From Zingiber officinale (taxonomy: Eukaryota > Streptophyta > Magnoliopsida > Zingiberales > Zingiberaceae): a stretch of 64,000 bases of DNA. Within the stretch, counting starts at the first letter, position 1, and every line of letters starts with the position of its first letter. This document shows, piece by piece, positions 34,824 to 50,346 of the stretch. Location of the stretch: contig NC_055990.1 of the NCBI RefSeq assembly GCF_018446385.1, forward strand, positions 25,035,726 through 25,099,725. The letters run 5' to 3'. The notes beneath the pieces are model-generated. The model had not been told where the DNA came from and did no database searches. It worked only from the letters and a program-made list of their open reading frames with translations. Made by a program: the position numbers and the translations under genes.

Positions 34824-35333
34824 TATTTCATGGAGTAGTAGGAAGCAAATCTGTGTAGCCTTATCTACAATGGAGGCTGAGTTTGCGGCTTGCTCAATTG
34901 CAGTTCAAGAGAGTGTTTGGCTCCGAAGACTATTGGATGATTTACGGATTGTGGTAAATAGTGGAAGGCCAGTGATTATCTATTGTGATAATCAGGTCGT
35001 TATCACATACACTCGAAAAAAAATATGGAATCGCCACATCAACGACCCCCCTAGAGCCGGTCCCACGGATATGGAGGGAGGTAAATGTAGGTACACAGCT
35101 AAAAGCACATGGTTGGGACGCTAACCCCGGGCAATGACACGCTATCGCATACACTTGAGACCCTAAGTATCATAGTAGGACCAAACACATAGACACCAAA
35201 TATAACTTTGTGAGAGACATCATTGAGAAGGGTGAAGTGACCATCAAGTACATTTCTACACACAGCATAGTGGTTGATCCCTTTACCAAACTCATTGCCA
35301 GATACTCATTTTTAAGACATAAAGAGTCATTGG
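34824..35333 (+). pseudogene. Old copia polyprotein, RNase H end
   Basis: It continues from 30733: GTISWSSRKQICVALSTMEA, then IIYCDNQVVITYTR, the insertion at 35016-35147, and then the typical C-terminus KHIDTKYNFVRD-like text, VTIKYISTHS and DPFTKLIARYSFLRH. It ends near the TTGGGTTTGCG text at 35330. The split by two later elements shows this is the oldest layer. Confidence 0.88.
35016..35147. mobile_element. 132-bp SINE-like insertion with 10-bp target duplication
   Basis: CATACACTCG (35006-35015) and CATACACTTG (35148-35157) flank an insert that begins with eight A residues and is otherwise GC-rich (GAGCCGGTCCCACGG, ACGCTAACCCCGGGC). It interrupts the conserved RNase H text of the copia element. 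A or T tails and 10-bp duplications fit a SINE in minus orientation, but no good A or B box was found. Confidence 0.6.
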
Positions 35334-36495
35334 GTTTGCGTATGTATTGTCATTTCTCATCTTGTATTAGATTGATGATATTGATGCTTATTATTTTGAT
35401 ATATGATAATTGTGCATTATTCAGTTACACATGAGTTATTATATTTCGATTAATACATTTCTTATCATATATTTTATGATGTGGTGAAAAGGTATGTCAG
35501 GCATGCCAGGTCATCTCTCTCACACGAGTGACCAGCCCTAGCTATGAGTAAGTAGGGGTGAGATAGTTTCTAGCTATAAGAGGTTTTGAGAGTAGCTCTT
35601 CTAGACATAAGTCACCTTGATATGTGTTCAAGATGAGGTCATATGTGAAATGATCGACATGGATATACTCACATTCATGTTGTCTATAAGTAGCCAGGTG
35701 TGAGATCTTAGATGTCACCTGCGATTAGTGATATCATTTATGAGGTACTCTCCCTGAGATCTCTGGGTAAAGTTTTACGTGTAGATTGAGTCAATAGTGT
35801 TAGATAAATCTCACATATACCCTATTGAGAGATGGGGGAATAACACTGTGGTTCGTGTTTCATACCACGTGTGATAAAATAACTAAGGATAGTGAGAGTT
35901 ACTTTATTTGAAATGATTAAATTATTAATCCCCGTATTTCACTGTGTGAAATCCGAGATCCATTGGGTGGGTACTCTGATGTCCTTATTACTTTCGGCTG
36001 ATTTTTGAAGTCTTGGATTAGTGTTGCTATTTTAGTCTGTTTACCTATGGTCCGGAATATAAATTGAGGTATGTGAGGTAGGTCTAAGAAAGCAACTGAA
36101 TTAAGACTGATAGATTCATGTTTGGGAAAAGGAAGACCAATCAACATTACATCATTGAGTAGTATTTACTAACCGGTCTGTTATGTTAATCCAAGTTGGG
36201 ATTTGAGCATAATAATGAATACACAATCGAGCAAATTTATAGGGGATCACTTTCGACGAGGAAGGTGGCTCGATGGATGTAAATGCGTTGGATTTGAGGT
36301 ACAACGAGATCTTTTAGTACTATCGATGACCTCATGATCATCCTAATAGTTGTATCAAGAGATCTTTGCTTGCAGGTGTACTCTCTAGTCGCACGACATC
36401 CAATCTTGTATGAAAGTCCAGTAGGGTGATTTAGTAGATCATATGAGTTATGATCTTGTGACAGTTACAAAATACCCTCATGTGCAAGTAGGAGA
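35334..36495 (+). other. 3' noncoding zone of the old copia
   Basis: Sequence between the end of pol and the 3' LTR. It has no frame of interest and ends in a degraded polypurine tract (AAGTAGGAGA, 36486-36495). Confidence 0.6.
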
Positions 36496-36904
36496 TATTG
36501 GAAATTATGCCCACTTAGGGGTATTTTGGTAATAACACTTGTGAGATCATGGGTGGTTATTCCCATGATGCTATTTCTCCATGATTCCCACTATAAGGTA
36601 ATGGGAGAAATGGGTAAGGCAAGTGTGCACTATATAAAGAGCACATTACAAAACAAATGCAAAGGGAGGAGAGACTTCTAATACTTTCTTCTTGAATTGT
36701 CGGATTCTGGATTGAGACATTGTGGATTCATGGTGATAGTTCATTCTTGATTATCATCCCAACTACGAGTTTGATTCAAAAAGTTTTTTGTGATTCTGAG
36801 ATCTTCGATATTCATTTATTAAGGTAAATTTTAAAAACTAAACTCTATTTATTTTTTAAAAAATTAGAGATATACTTCCGCATTATGATATAATAAATCT
36901 AACA
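36496..36904 (+). mobile_element. 3' LTR of the old copia
   Basis: 409 bp starting TATTGGAAATTATGCCCAC (the first G of TGTTGG is mutated) and ending AATCTAACA. It follows the polypurine tract and has a TATATAAAG box-like promoter at about 36632. No matching 5' LTR was recognised in the window. Confidence 0.7.
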
Positions 36905-38107
36905 TAAATTACCGTGAAACAACCGATCGAGAAATTAACCAACTAAATTCCAGATGACGTATAACAAAACTAGTTAGATTTGGCTATCCGTACCAGTCAA
37001 AGAATCATTATGCACAAAAGACCAATTTTAATGAACATACAAAGGCAAGTTAACACGCACAGATATTGTTTGAAGGGTGAGAGAACACATCTTAATCTTT
37101 ATGCATCAACTTCAGAATAATGAGACTACAACGATTTTTTTTTAAAAAACTGTGTTTATTTTTAAAAGAAAGTAAAAAAGAAATCCATTAATGTTATGCA
37201 TTTCATATGGCAAAAAATACTCGCTCATCTCAAAAGCTTTTTCATCATAGCTCCCTGACGAAATGAAAAAAAAAGTAAATGAGCTAAACAATCTCTTAAA
37301 ATATCATAGCTCCCTAAGGAAATGAAGAAAGTAAATGCACTAAACAATCTCTTAAAATAGGAGCGATTTTATTTTAAGAGTACCTTCGAATTTTGATCCT
37401 TACCCTTATATGATAATTTATCATTCAAATACCAACTCAATTATGTCTTATAAGCTGATGTGGTCCGTAGAGGGTAACGATCAATTTTTGATAATATATA
37501 GCCTTAGTTGTTTTGACGGTTGATTATAAATGAATCCTGATTTATTTTTTTCACATAAGACGAACTAAAGGTCGGCCATCTCAATCATTATTGAGGTTCT
37601 AAGCAAATAATAATAATAATAATAATAATATTTTTAAATAAATCTTGAGGCCTTAGACGAAAATAAGAATTTAATACTTTTTAAATAAGCAGCCCAACAC
37701 AACACGATCAACCCTACGACCAAATTAGGGTTGGCCATTGCAGGGAGAGTATTTTTCTTGGCTTTGTCGAGATTTGATATATTGCCTATTGTAATAATAT
37801 CTATCCTGTATTAGTCAACTGAACCATGTCAACATTTAATTTTATTAGTAAAATTTAAAAGGACAATTTCATATATTGTCAATGATTATTTATACAATTA
37901 AAAATAGTGACCAATTAAGTCACGTAACAATAATTTTATCTTATGTCAAATCTTACTTTTTTTTATTATTAGTAAATTTAAAAAATAAAAAATATTTTAT
38001 ATTAATTAATTTAGAATCAGGAAATAAATTATTGTAATACTTTTAATATACATTTTAATTACATTTTTTTTAAAAAATTATCAATCATTTTTAATTCGAG
38101 GAAGAAA
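36905..38107. other. AT-rich intergenic DNA
   Basis: No gene seen. It holds a local duplication of CTCCCTGACGAAATGAA-like text (about 37250-37370) and an (AAT)n run near 37606-37630. Confidence 0.5.
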
Positions 38108-38250
38108 AGTCTTGACACAGTGGTAAAATTATTGTGTGACTTAGAGGAAATAGGTTCGTGTACTACGTATAATCATTACGTATAATAAACTCTTCCTTAG
38201 AATCCCGTATTGATGGGAACTTCATGAACTAAACTGTTTTTTTTTATCAA
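38108..38250 (+). mobile_element. Au-like tRNA-derived SINE
   Basis: A-box-like GACACAGTGGTAAAATT, B-box-like AGGTTCGTGTAC about 45 bases on, then a body ending CGTATTGATGGGAACTTCAT and a T-run. The order and wording resemble the widespread plant Au SINE group. It is diverged, and the target duplication was not resolved. Confidence 0.6.
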
Positions 38251-38767
38251 TTTTAATTTTGATAAATTATTAATAAAATTTATTTAGTCAAAAATATTTA
38301 GCTAGAAAATATTGATGATGAATTATTAAAAAAACAATGAAAGAATTTAAGAGAGAAATAATACTACAATATTAAATATGCTTTTGACTTTTAAAAGTAT
38401 TTTTATAAAAAAATATTAATTAAGTATAGCTAATAAATATTTTTAATTTATTAACAAAATTTAATTTTGATTAATAAATTAAATTTTATCAGTACAAAAT
38501 TTAAAATTACTAATTAAATTCTAATAAAAAAATAAAAAAATATCAAAAAAATCTAATTTTAATAGTAAAAATTAAAATTATCAATTAAATCTAACACGAA
38601 TAAAAAAATAAAAAAGCCCAAATTTAATCTATAAAATTTTTAAATTTTTTTTGACCAAATATAATTTAACTAGTAAAAATTAAAATTACTGATAAAAATA
38701 AATTTCGACTAAAATTTATTTTAGTCATGATTTTAAATATTTAATATCCAAACTCATATAATTTTAA

Positions 38768-38770
<3 letters not shown>

Positions 38771-38841
<71 letters not shown>
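38771..38841. repeat. (TA)n microsatellite
   Basis: 71 bp of pure TA about 0.65 kb upstream of the helicase start codon. Confidence 0.95.
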
Positions 38842-38844
<3 letters not shown>

Positions 38845-39191
38845 CTCCAATATAATAAAGGGCTAGGCATAGGTCATGAGCCGGCCCGGACTAAAGGTAA
38901 CCTGATGCACTTCAGGTCTCAGGCTACTTTACACAAATTTACACGTTGAGCGAGGCAGCATTGCCTAGGCACCGGCTCGAGTTAAACATGGAACGCCAAT
39001 TTGCTACGAACATAACTATACCAGTGAGCATATATCTTTCCGAGCTCCGGCCCATTTCGGTGATCACTTCAGAACGGTGCGTGTGAATTAAGCGGAGCGA
39101 AGCCCAAAATCATTCTGCATCGAAAACAATCTTAACCGTTAAAAGTCTCCCACATCATGCCTCTCTCATTCGCCCCTCATCCAATCCGCCA

Positions 39192-39488
39192 TTGGATTGG
39201 CTTTCTCAGCCCTTTATTATCCAACCCTCCTCTCCGCTCCCTCGATTCCTCCAAACCCTAGCCTCCTCCGATCCCTCTCCTCTTGCGATTTCTCTCAAAA
39301 CCCTCGTCGTCCTGCACTCTCTTTTTTGCTTGATTTGTTTCTCTTGCAGACTCTCTTACTCTAGTTTCCAGTTCCCGGTCGCCAAGGTGAGTTTTTTTTT
39401 CCTGTCTGTTTCTTTTTTTGTCGCTACGGATGCGTTTTGGCTGTAGATTTTGATAGATCTTGTCCTGATCTTTGTTCTTATGGTGTAG
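39192..39488 (+). promoter_or_regulatory. Leader exon and 5'-UTR intron of the helicase gene
   Basis: CCAAT-type words (ATCCAATCC, CCATTGGATTGG) lie at about 39180-39200. The pyrimidine-rich leader with TCTCTC and CCCTAG words ends at GCCAAG (39386). A 102-bp intron, GTGAG to TGTAG, spans 39387-39488. The next exon starts one base before the ATG. Start of transcription is inferred, not seen. Confidence 0.6.
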
Positions 39489-39489
39489 T

Positions 39490-44400
<4,911 letters not shown>

Positions 44401-45800
44401 GCTCTGCTTCAAAGGCTTTCACTCAATTTGTAGCAAGAGTTCATGGGCGAACAAGCATTGTACAAGTTTGCTGAGTTGATTCTAGACTTGTTTGGTAGAT
44501 GTTAGAATTTGTACTATTAAGTATTAGACCATATTCTAGCTACTCGTACCTTTATGTTTGACTAATTTTTTGTTTAATTAGATCCTGGTTGATGTTCAGG
44601 AATTCATAATCGTCTTATCTAATCCCCACTTATTTGCTTTGATCATGTGCTTTGCATCAATAATCGTTTTTCTTCTGAATTTTACCTATTTTCTCATGTT
44701 TTGGTGTACATTTGATTGGTCTTGAATATATCTACAGTTGAATTGAATAAATCCATCAAAATCGTGATGGCTTAAATCGTGTAATGGATTAATTTGAATG
44801 TTAAATTAATCCAATTGGGATGTCTTTCTCCTCATGCAATATTTTGAGTTCCCTCTACGTTGAGCAGGAAAAGCGCACCTCCCAAGACTATTTGCATATT
44901 CCTCTCTTGCAAGGTCGCTTGAGGTGTTTCAGGTGGAAATAGAAAAAATAAATTTAATTAGTCTTATTGATTATTGACTAGTTTGAGATAATTGATTTGA
45001 CCTTGTAGTATTTTATTAGGGTAATCAAGAAGTGTGTGTGAGGGACAGTCTAAAAGCATAGTATTCTTTGATTATGTGTCTTGATTTGGAGATTTTTTTT
45101 TTTCCCACAAATATGCTTAGGTAGGGATGTATTAGGTGAAAAATAGAGGTCTGTAATTTGGAGGTTATTGAGGATTTTTTAATCTAATTAAATAATTAAG
45201 TATAAAAATTTTTATATTCGGATATGGAGGTGAATCATATAGGTGACCCTGACCTGATAAATAGAGATATGATATGATGTATGTTCATCGATAAACATCT
45301 AGTATTTTTTTTTTTTAATTTTCACTTCAATCTAAATGTTATACTTTAATTTTTTTCAAAAAGAAATTAATTCGGTGTTTATAGGGTGCACATGGATGAG
45401 TATATCAAGTTCTTGGGGAGAGAGAGAGTTAATGTTATTTTTATATGATAATGGTGTGGATAACTTATTTTATGGTTTAGTGAACAAGAGTGCATACTTG
45501 GATTGTTAGAAAGTTGAACATTTGTCGTGGCATAACATGCATGAAAGTAACCAATTGGAGAAAAATAAAGAAGATATTAGTGTTGTTAAATTGGAAATAA
45601 TGAGAGTCAAGCTGTAAATCTGTTTGCAACCACTGCGTCTGATGACAAAAGCATCACAGCTGGCCACATATTAGGCTGGCTTCGACTCTATGGTTCATTT
45701 GATTGAGTTTTTTTATTAACACAGTTGGCAACTCCATGGGGTACTGGTGGAGGCTTAAAACTCGACAAAGGAATTCTTTATCTCTTAGATCTATTTATGA
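44401..45800. other. Helicase 3' UTR and intergenic DNA
   Basis: The 3' UTR probably runs to about 44580 (AT-rich, several TTTGTT/AATTAA words). Beyond it is AT-rich DNA with no gene recognised. Confidence 0.5.
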
Positions 45801-46005
45801 TGGTAAAACGATGATTATGTTTTTTTCTAGCGCCTCTATCAATTTACTTCAGGATTAATACAATAAGATAAATCATGAGTGATTATTAATTTTTGAAATA
45901 ATGATTAGTGCATGAGGAAGATATTTATCTCGGTTATGCTAAGATTCAAATATTAGACCTTATGATAGTAGCACCTCATGCGCTAGCCACTAAACCATCT
46001 TCTGT
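45801..46005 (-). mobile_element. tRNA-derived SINE (family A), diverged
   Basis: It reads TGGTAAAACGATGATTATG at the left. On the minus strand the head is GGTTTAGTGGCTAGCGCATG, an A-box-like start shared with 48450-48661. The B box is decayed (ATTTGAATCTT). It directly precedes the Harbinger element at 46025. Confidence 0.7.
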
Positions 46006-46924
46006 AGACCCATCCATGCACTTAGACCATCTCCAACTCATTGCTAAGATACCAAATTTAGTGCCAAATGAGTACCAAAATACTCCAATCCATACACTAA
46101 ATTCCACATCAAATATGATGTGGTGAACAGGGTAACACCATCGTTGGTGATGCACTATCACATCACCATATTTGATGTGAGAGAGTTTTTATTTTTTGTT
46201 AATTTTATTATATAATTAATAAAATCAAATGTAATTAATTTATAATTATTATTTTCTTTGTCTTTATTTTATAGGATATTTAAATATAATTATTATTTAT
46301 TATAAATTTAAATTAAGTGTATTTAATATCATATTTAAATTTTATTATGTATATTTGTAAATATTTAATTTATTAAAATTATTATTTTAAATTTATTTAA
46401 TATATTTTAATTATAATTACATTTATCAATTATATCACTAATTTCATAAAAATAATACAATAAAATATTAAAATTTTCTTAGATACAAAATAAAAATAGT
46501 AACGACACTAAATTAAAATAATACTAATAAAAACTTAAAAAGATGAATAACTAAGCTTAACAAATAAGTACATGGTAAAAATGATACTAATAAAGTACAC
46601 ATACACTTAAAATTACTTTAATAATATTATAATACTAATATTTAGGAAAATCACTCCCCATTCTATAAAAATATTTATGAAATTATCCGAAAATATTCTT
46701 AGGATTATGAGATTCTTGATCTTCACCTTGATATTGATTGAGTTGTGATCATTCTTCCTGTATTAGAGATGTTTGAGATCCTTCTCCTTGATGTGCAATT
46801 GATTGAGATTCTTATACTTGTATTCTCTTTTGCATAATTCTAATTTACTCATTACGAATATATTCACACATCATCGGGTTAGAGATCGAGTTTAAATCTT
46901 TGAACAAAATTTTAGTTTCTTCCT

Positions 46925-47345
46925 GTGCAATTTTTTCCAAATGTATTTATTGTTAGGTCACGTCATTTGAACACACAAAAATATGTGTTTAGTGCTCGGT
47001 CACGTCGCTTGCTCAACTTATCCCGATGTTGTCATTGTTGTATCACGTCATCTGTGCAATTGTGTCCAAATGTGTTCATTGTTAGATCACATCATCTGGA
47101 TACATTATTTGAACACACAAAAATGTATGTTCAGTGCCGGTCACTTTGCCTGCTCAACTTGTCCCGATGTTGTCATTATTGTGTCACGTCATCTGTGCAA
47201 TTGTGTCCAAATGTGTTCATTGTTAAGTCACATCATCTGGACATACAAAAATACGTGTACAGTGCTAGGTCACGTTGCCTGCTCAACTTGTCCCGATGTT
47301 GTCATTATTGTGTCACATCATCTGTGCAATTGTGCCCAATTGTGT
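46925..47345. repeat. Three tandem 129-141-bp units in the Harbinger element
   Basis: Units start with GTGCAATT at 46924, 47054, 47195 and (partial) 47324. Each holds TCAACTTGTCCCGATGTTGT and GTCACGTCATCTGTGCAATT. The 165-codon plus-strand frame across them is a by-product of the repeats, with the peptide LLNLSRCCHYCVTSSVQLCP recurring. Confidence 0.9.
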
Positions 47346-47414
47346 TTATAACATACATTATAAATACATATCCTATAAGCAACATGTACCTTATCCATTC
47401 AATTATCTCAGAAA

Positions 47415-47663
47415 ATGGATAACAACATTGAAGGTTCATCAAATTTATCATCTTCAAACTCTGATGATAACTATGTAGAAAATTTTGGTGCAAGGCAACA
47501 ATTGATCGCTCAGGTGATTTCTACCAATAATCAAATTATCTTGAATTATCTCAATGAAAGAAACAACAAAAGCATGCATCGAGGCTCAGTTCCTGGTCAT
47601 AACATGATCAATCGTAATCGTGAAGCTACAAATCGTATATTTTTAAAATATATTTATGCCTGA
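47415..47663 (+). pseudogene. Harbinger transposase N-terminal fragment
   Basis: 82 codons with an acidic Ser/Asn-rich start and then GSVPGHNMINRNREATNRIF, which matches the region just ahead of the DDE nuclease domain of plant PIF/Harbinger transposases. It stops after KYIYA; nuclease domain absent. Confidence 0.65.
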
Positions 47664-47965
47664 ATAATTATATAATAAAATTAAAAATAAAAAGTATATT
47701 TATATATATATATATATTAGTTGGATATTGAATTTTAAAAAATTTAACTTATAAAATATTAATGAAGTATTAATTTTAAATATAATAATTATCATATAAA
47801 AATATTACTAAGAAAAATAGAATATTCTAAAGAATATTTCTTTTTGGTGTCATATAGTGTAGATAGATTGGAGCTTAAATAGTATTTGATGTTGAAATTG
47901 TACCATTTTGATGTCAAAACTACACCAAATATATAATATAGTGTTATGGATTGAAGATGGTCTTA

Positions 47966-48449
47966 CCAATTTAAATTCTTATGGAACTCCCTTTCAATAG
48001 CATGTACCACATTTGATTGAGTTTTTATCCGTTGATGGTTCACATGCCTAGACTGTATAAATATAGATACATAGAAGCTCTCTTTTTGGTTAATGAAGAA
48101 TTGTGAGAATTGAAAAACCCCTATGAGATAGATAGTCATATTCTCCCATGGTGTGTGAAACTGCCCACTGGCCTGAGGTAAGTTTAAAACCCCTACAGGA
48201 CAATCCTGTTCTCCATGGTGTTTTAAACAGGCATGAAGTCATGTCTATCCGGATTACAACCCATAAGGCACCTCTCAGCTTGATAGACAAACATAAACTA
48301 CTTGCATAACTAATGTCACTCCCCTTTAGCAGTGTGTTCGTCCTCGAGCACAAAAGAGGGACAGTTTGGCTTTTGTGACTCAAGCGAAGCAAGATGTTGC
48401 AGAACACAATCATAACAATCTTAACAAGAGCATAAACACAGAGAACTAC
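47966..48449. other. Intergenic; unassigned repeat-like text
   Basis: A minus-strand frame (48090-48413) is open for 107 codons but has no domain that I recognise. The text (CCTACAGGACAATCCTG, GGTGTTTTAAACAGG) looks like part of a dispersed repeat. Confidence 0.35.
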
Positions 48450-48661
48450 AGGCTCCTCGGATAGATTTAGTGGTTAGCGCATGAAGTGTTGTCATAATGA
48501 AATTTGGGATTCGAATTTCGACAAAGTCGAGATAAATATTTCTCTTATATGCTAGTCAATATTCCAAAGATTAATAGTCGTCCGTGATTTACCTCCTCCG
48601 TGTTAATTCTGAGATAGATTGACAGAGACGCTGGGACAAACATATTCGTCCTTTGCCACAG
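48450..48661 (+). mobile_element. tRNA-derived SINE (family A) with 17-bp target duplication
   Basis: The head GGATAGATTTAGTGGTTAGC carries the A box, and GGGATTCGAATTTC the B box. The body has GTGATTTACCTCCTCCGTGT and the tail is CCTTTGCCACA. The 17-bp flanks at 48433-48449 and 48662-48678 (TAAACACAGAGAACTAC, one mismatch) show retroposition. Confidence 0.9.
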
Positions 48662-48969
48662 TAAACACAGATAACTACGAACACATTGCAGTTAAACTGT
48701 ACACTTGGGTTCAATGGTCAACATGTGTATTTAATCTTGCAACATTTCCAAGAAAAGGGTTTGATCGATAGCCCAAGATTCTATTTATTCCTTGAAAAAA
48801 AGCACAAGTTGAGAGTAACAACAAGAGGTCATCTCGTGGATCAACATATGGGCTCGCTTTGATGTCGATCTACCTCTTGGCAAGAAAAAAAAAGAAAAGA
48901 AAGGCAACGTCTTTGTAAGACAGACAGAGGAAAAAGTTATGTCCAAGGCGACACAATAATGTTACTTAC

Positions 48970-49166
48970 AGTTTTGTAGCCTCATCAGACTTGCAAGTGA
49001 TAGAGGGATCGTTCCGTTCAAATGATTGTGCTGTAAGTGTCTTCAAAAAAATTTCAACTATAAGTAAAATTATTAGGAAAAGTTAAAGATGCCACTTACA
49101 ATTTTTCAAGATTTCTCAATTTAATAAGCTGGAATAGGCCCTGTGAAATTATTATTGGCCAAAGAT
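48970..49166 (-). pseudogene. Two LRR exons of a receptor-like gene, decayed
   Basis: On the minus strand two exon-like blocks of about 70 bp each end in a GTAAGT donor. One reads SLANNNFTGPIPA and then breaks by a small deletion and stops. The other reads LQHNHLNGTIPLSLASLMRL. One LRR per 72-bp exon is typical of LRR-I/VIII-type plant receptor kinases, so this is unrelated in structure to the gene at 4087-7620. No kinase part was found nearby. Confidence 0.6.
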
Positions 49167-49842
49167 CTGCAAACTAAACATTGTGAGCTCGAATTGATTT
49201 TACCTGGCAATATATGGAATCAGCACTTAATATGACTGATTCAATATATAACTTCCAAAAATGAAGCCATTGATTTCACGTTGCAATATGTTAAATGACA
49301 CTTTGAAAATACAATAAATTGTCTTCAATTATAGCAGCTTATTTATACTTGTCATGTGCATTGTATTGCCTGTTATCTCAGTGTGGAGGCCATATTTAAT
49401 GAAATAAATCAATTAGGGTTTCTACTTTTTACTTCTAAATTGGGAATCAGGGCAAAACCTAATGGTAGCCCCTCCAACCTGATCTGATGGCATCCCGAAT
49501 TCAATGAGCCATGTTTAGATGCAATTCTGTAACTAGTTCACCCCTCCATTTCCTTCCACCATTTTTTTCCCTCGGAACAAGAGTTCCACTTATTTCCAAG
49601 TTTTTTCTCCTCCATCCTTTTTGATTTTTTTATCTTATCAAATTTGATCGATTGATATGTTATGCAATACAATTTATACTGTGATGGTATATTTTGCAAT
49701 GATATCTCTCAACACACCCCTTTTTTCAAAAATAAAAAAAAAAAAACAAGAAACTTGGCTAAAACTTTGATACTGCGCATGGTACAGATGATGTATTATA
49801 TTGTCTCTCCTCCCACCATTTCGTCTGGGTAAGAGTCTCACT

Positions 49843-50063
49843 TGACCCCGTGCGTCATCCGAGATGACATGGGGCGGAAGTTGCTACAAGAAGATCGTCG
49901 GGTCGAAACTCAGTGGCAACGGGGGAATAAATCCCCTATCCCTGTATCCCACCCGGTCCGTCCCATGTTAACTTGGGTGCTGCGATTTACCTTTCTCATA
50001 ATGACCGTGGGTCCAATCGATGGGGACCCTGGGGGTGAGGATTTCATCTTTTTACTGTATGAG
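49843..50063. mobile_element. SINE-like insertion flanked by 13-bp repeats
   Basis: Exact TAAGAGTCTCACT copies lie at 49830-49842 and 50064-50076, with a third at 50109-50121. The insert is GC-rich against AT-rich flanks and has a B-box-like GGGTCGAAACTC at about 49893. No clear A box. The third copy leaves the right end ambiguous. Confidence 0.6.
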
Positions 50064-50346
50064 TAAGAGTCTCACTCAAAGAGCTTATGATTGTCCTGCT
50101 GCAATGGGTAAGAGTCTCACTCTCCTAGTTTTTCTGCCTAATCTTTTTAATTATTCATCTTATGAATCTGATTGATTTATTAACGGAATTTGTACAGATA
50201 GGACAGTAAATAGCAATAATATCTCCCCCAGTTTTTCAAGGAAACTGACTAAAATGTTGTTATTATACATATGAGAATGAGATCGATAACTAGGAGTTTC
50301 ATTTTACCTTACAATATAACTAGCGGATCCGAAGCCGCGATGAGGC

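Larger units (their letters stand above)
46025..47962. mobile_element. Decayed PIF/Harbinger element with TTA target duplication
   Basis: Terminal inverted repeats GACCATCTCCAACTCA and GACCATCTTCAATCCA (13 of 16) are flanked by TTA at 46022-46024 and 47963-47965, as is typical for the superfamily. The plus strand at 47415-47663 keeps the transposase N-terminus. The minus strand at about 46680-46920 keeps decayed text resembling the second Harbinger protein (KILFKDLNSI, PMMCEYIRNE). Transposase catalytic regions are deleted, so the element cannot move on its own. Confidence 0.75.

Noticed and set aside
46925..47422. Zinc-finger-like protein from Cys/His-containing frame
   Set aside because: Cys and His recur only because a DNA unit is tandemly repeated; spacing fits no zinc-finger class.
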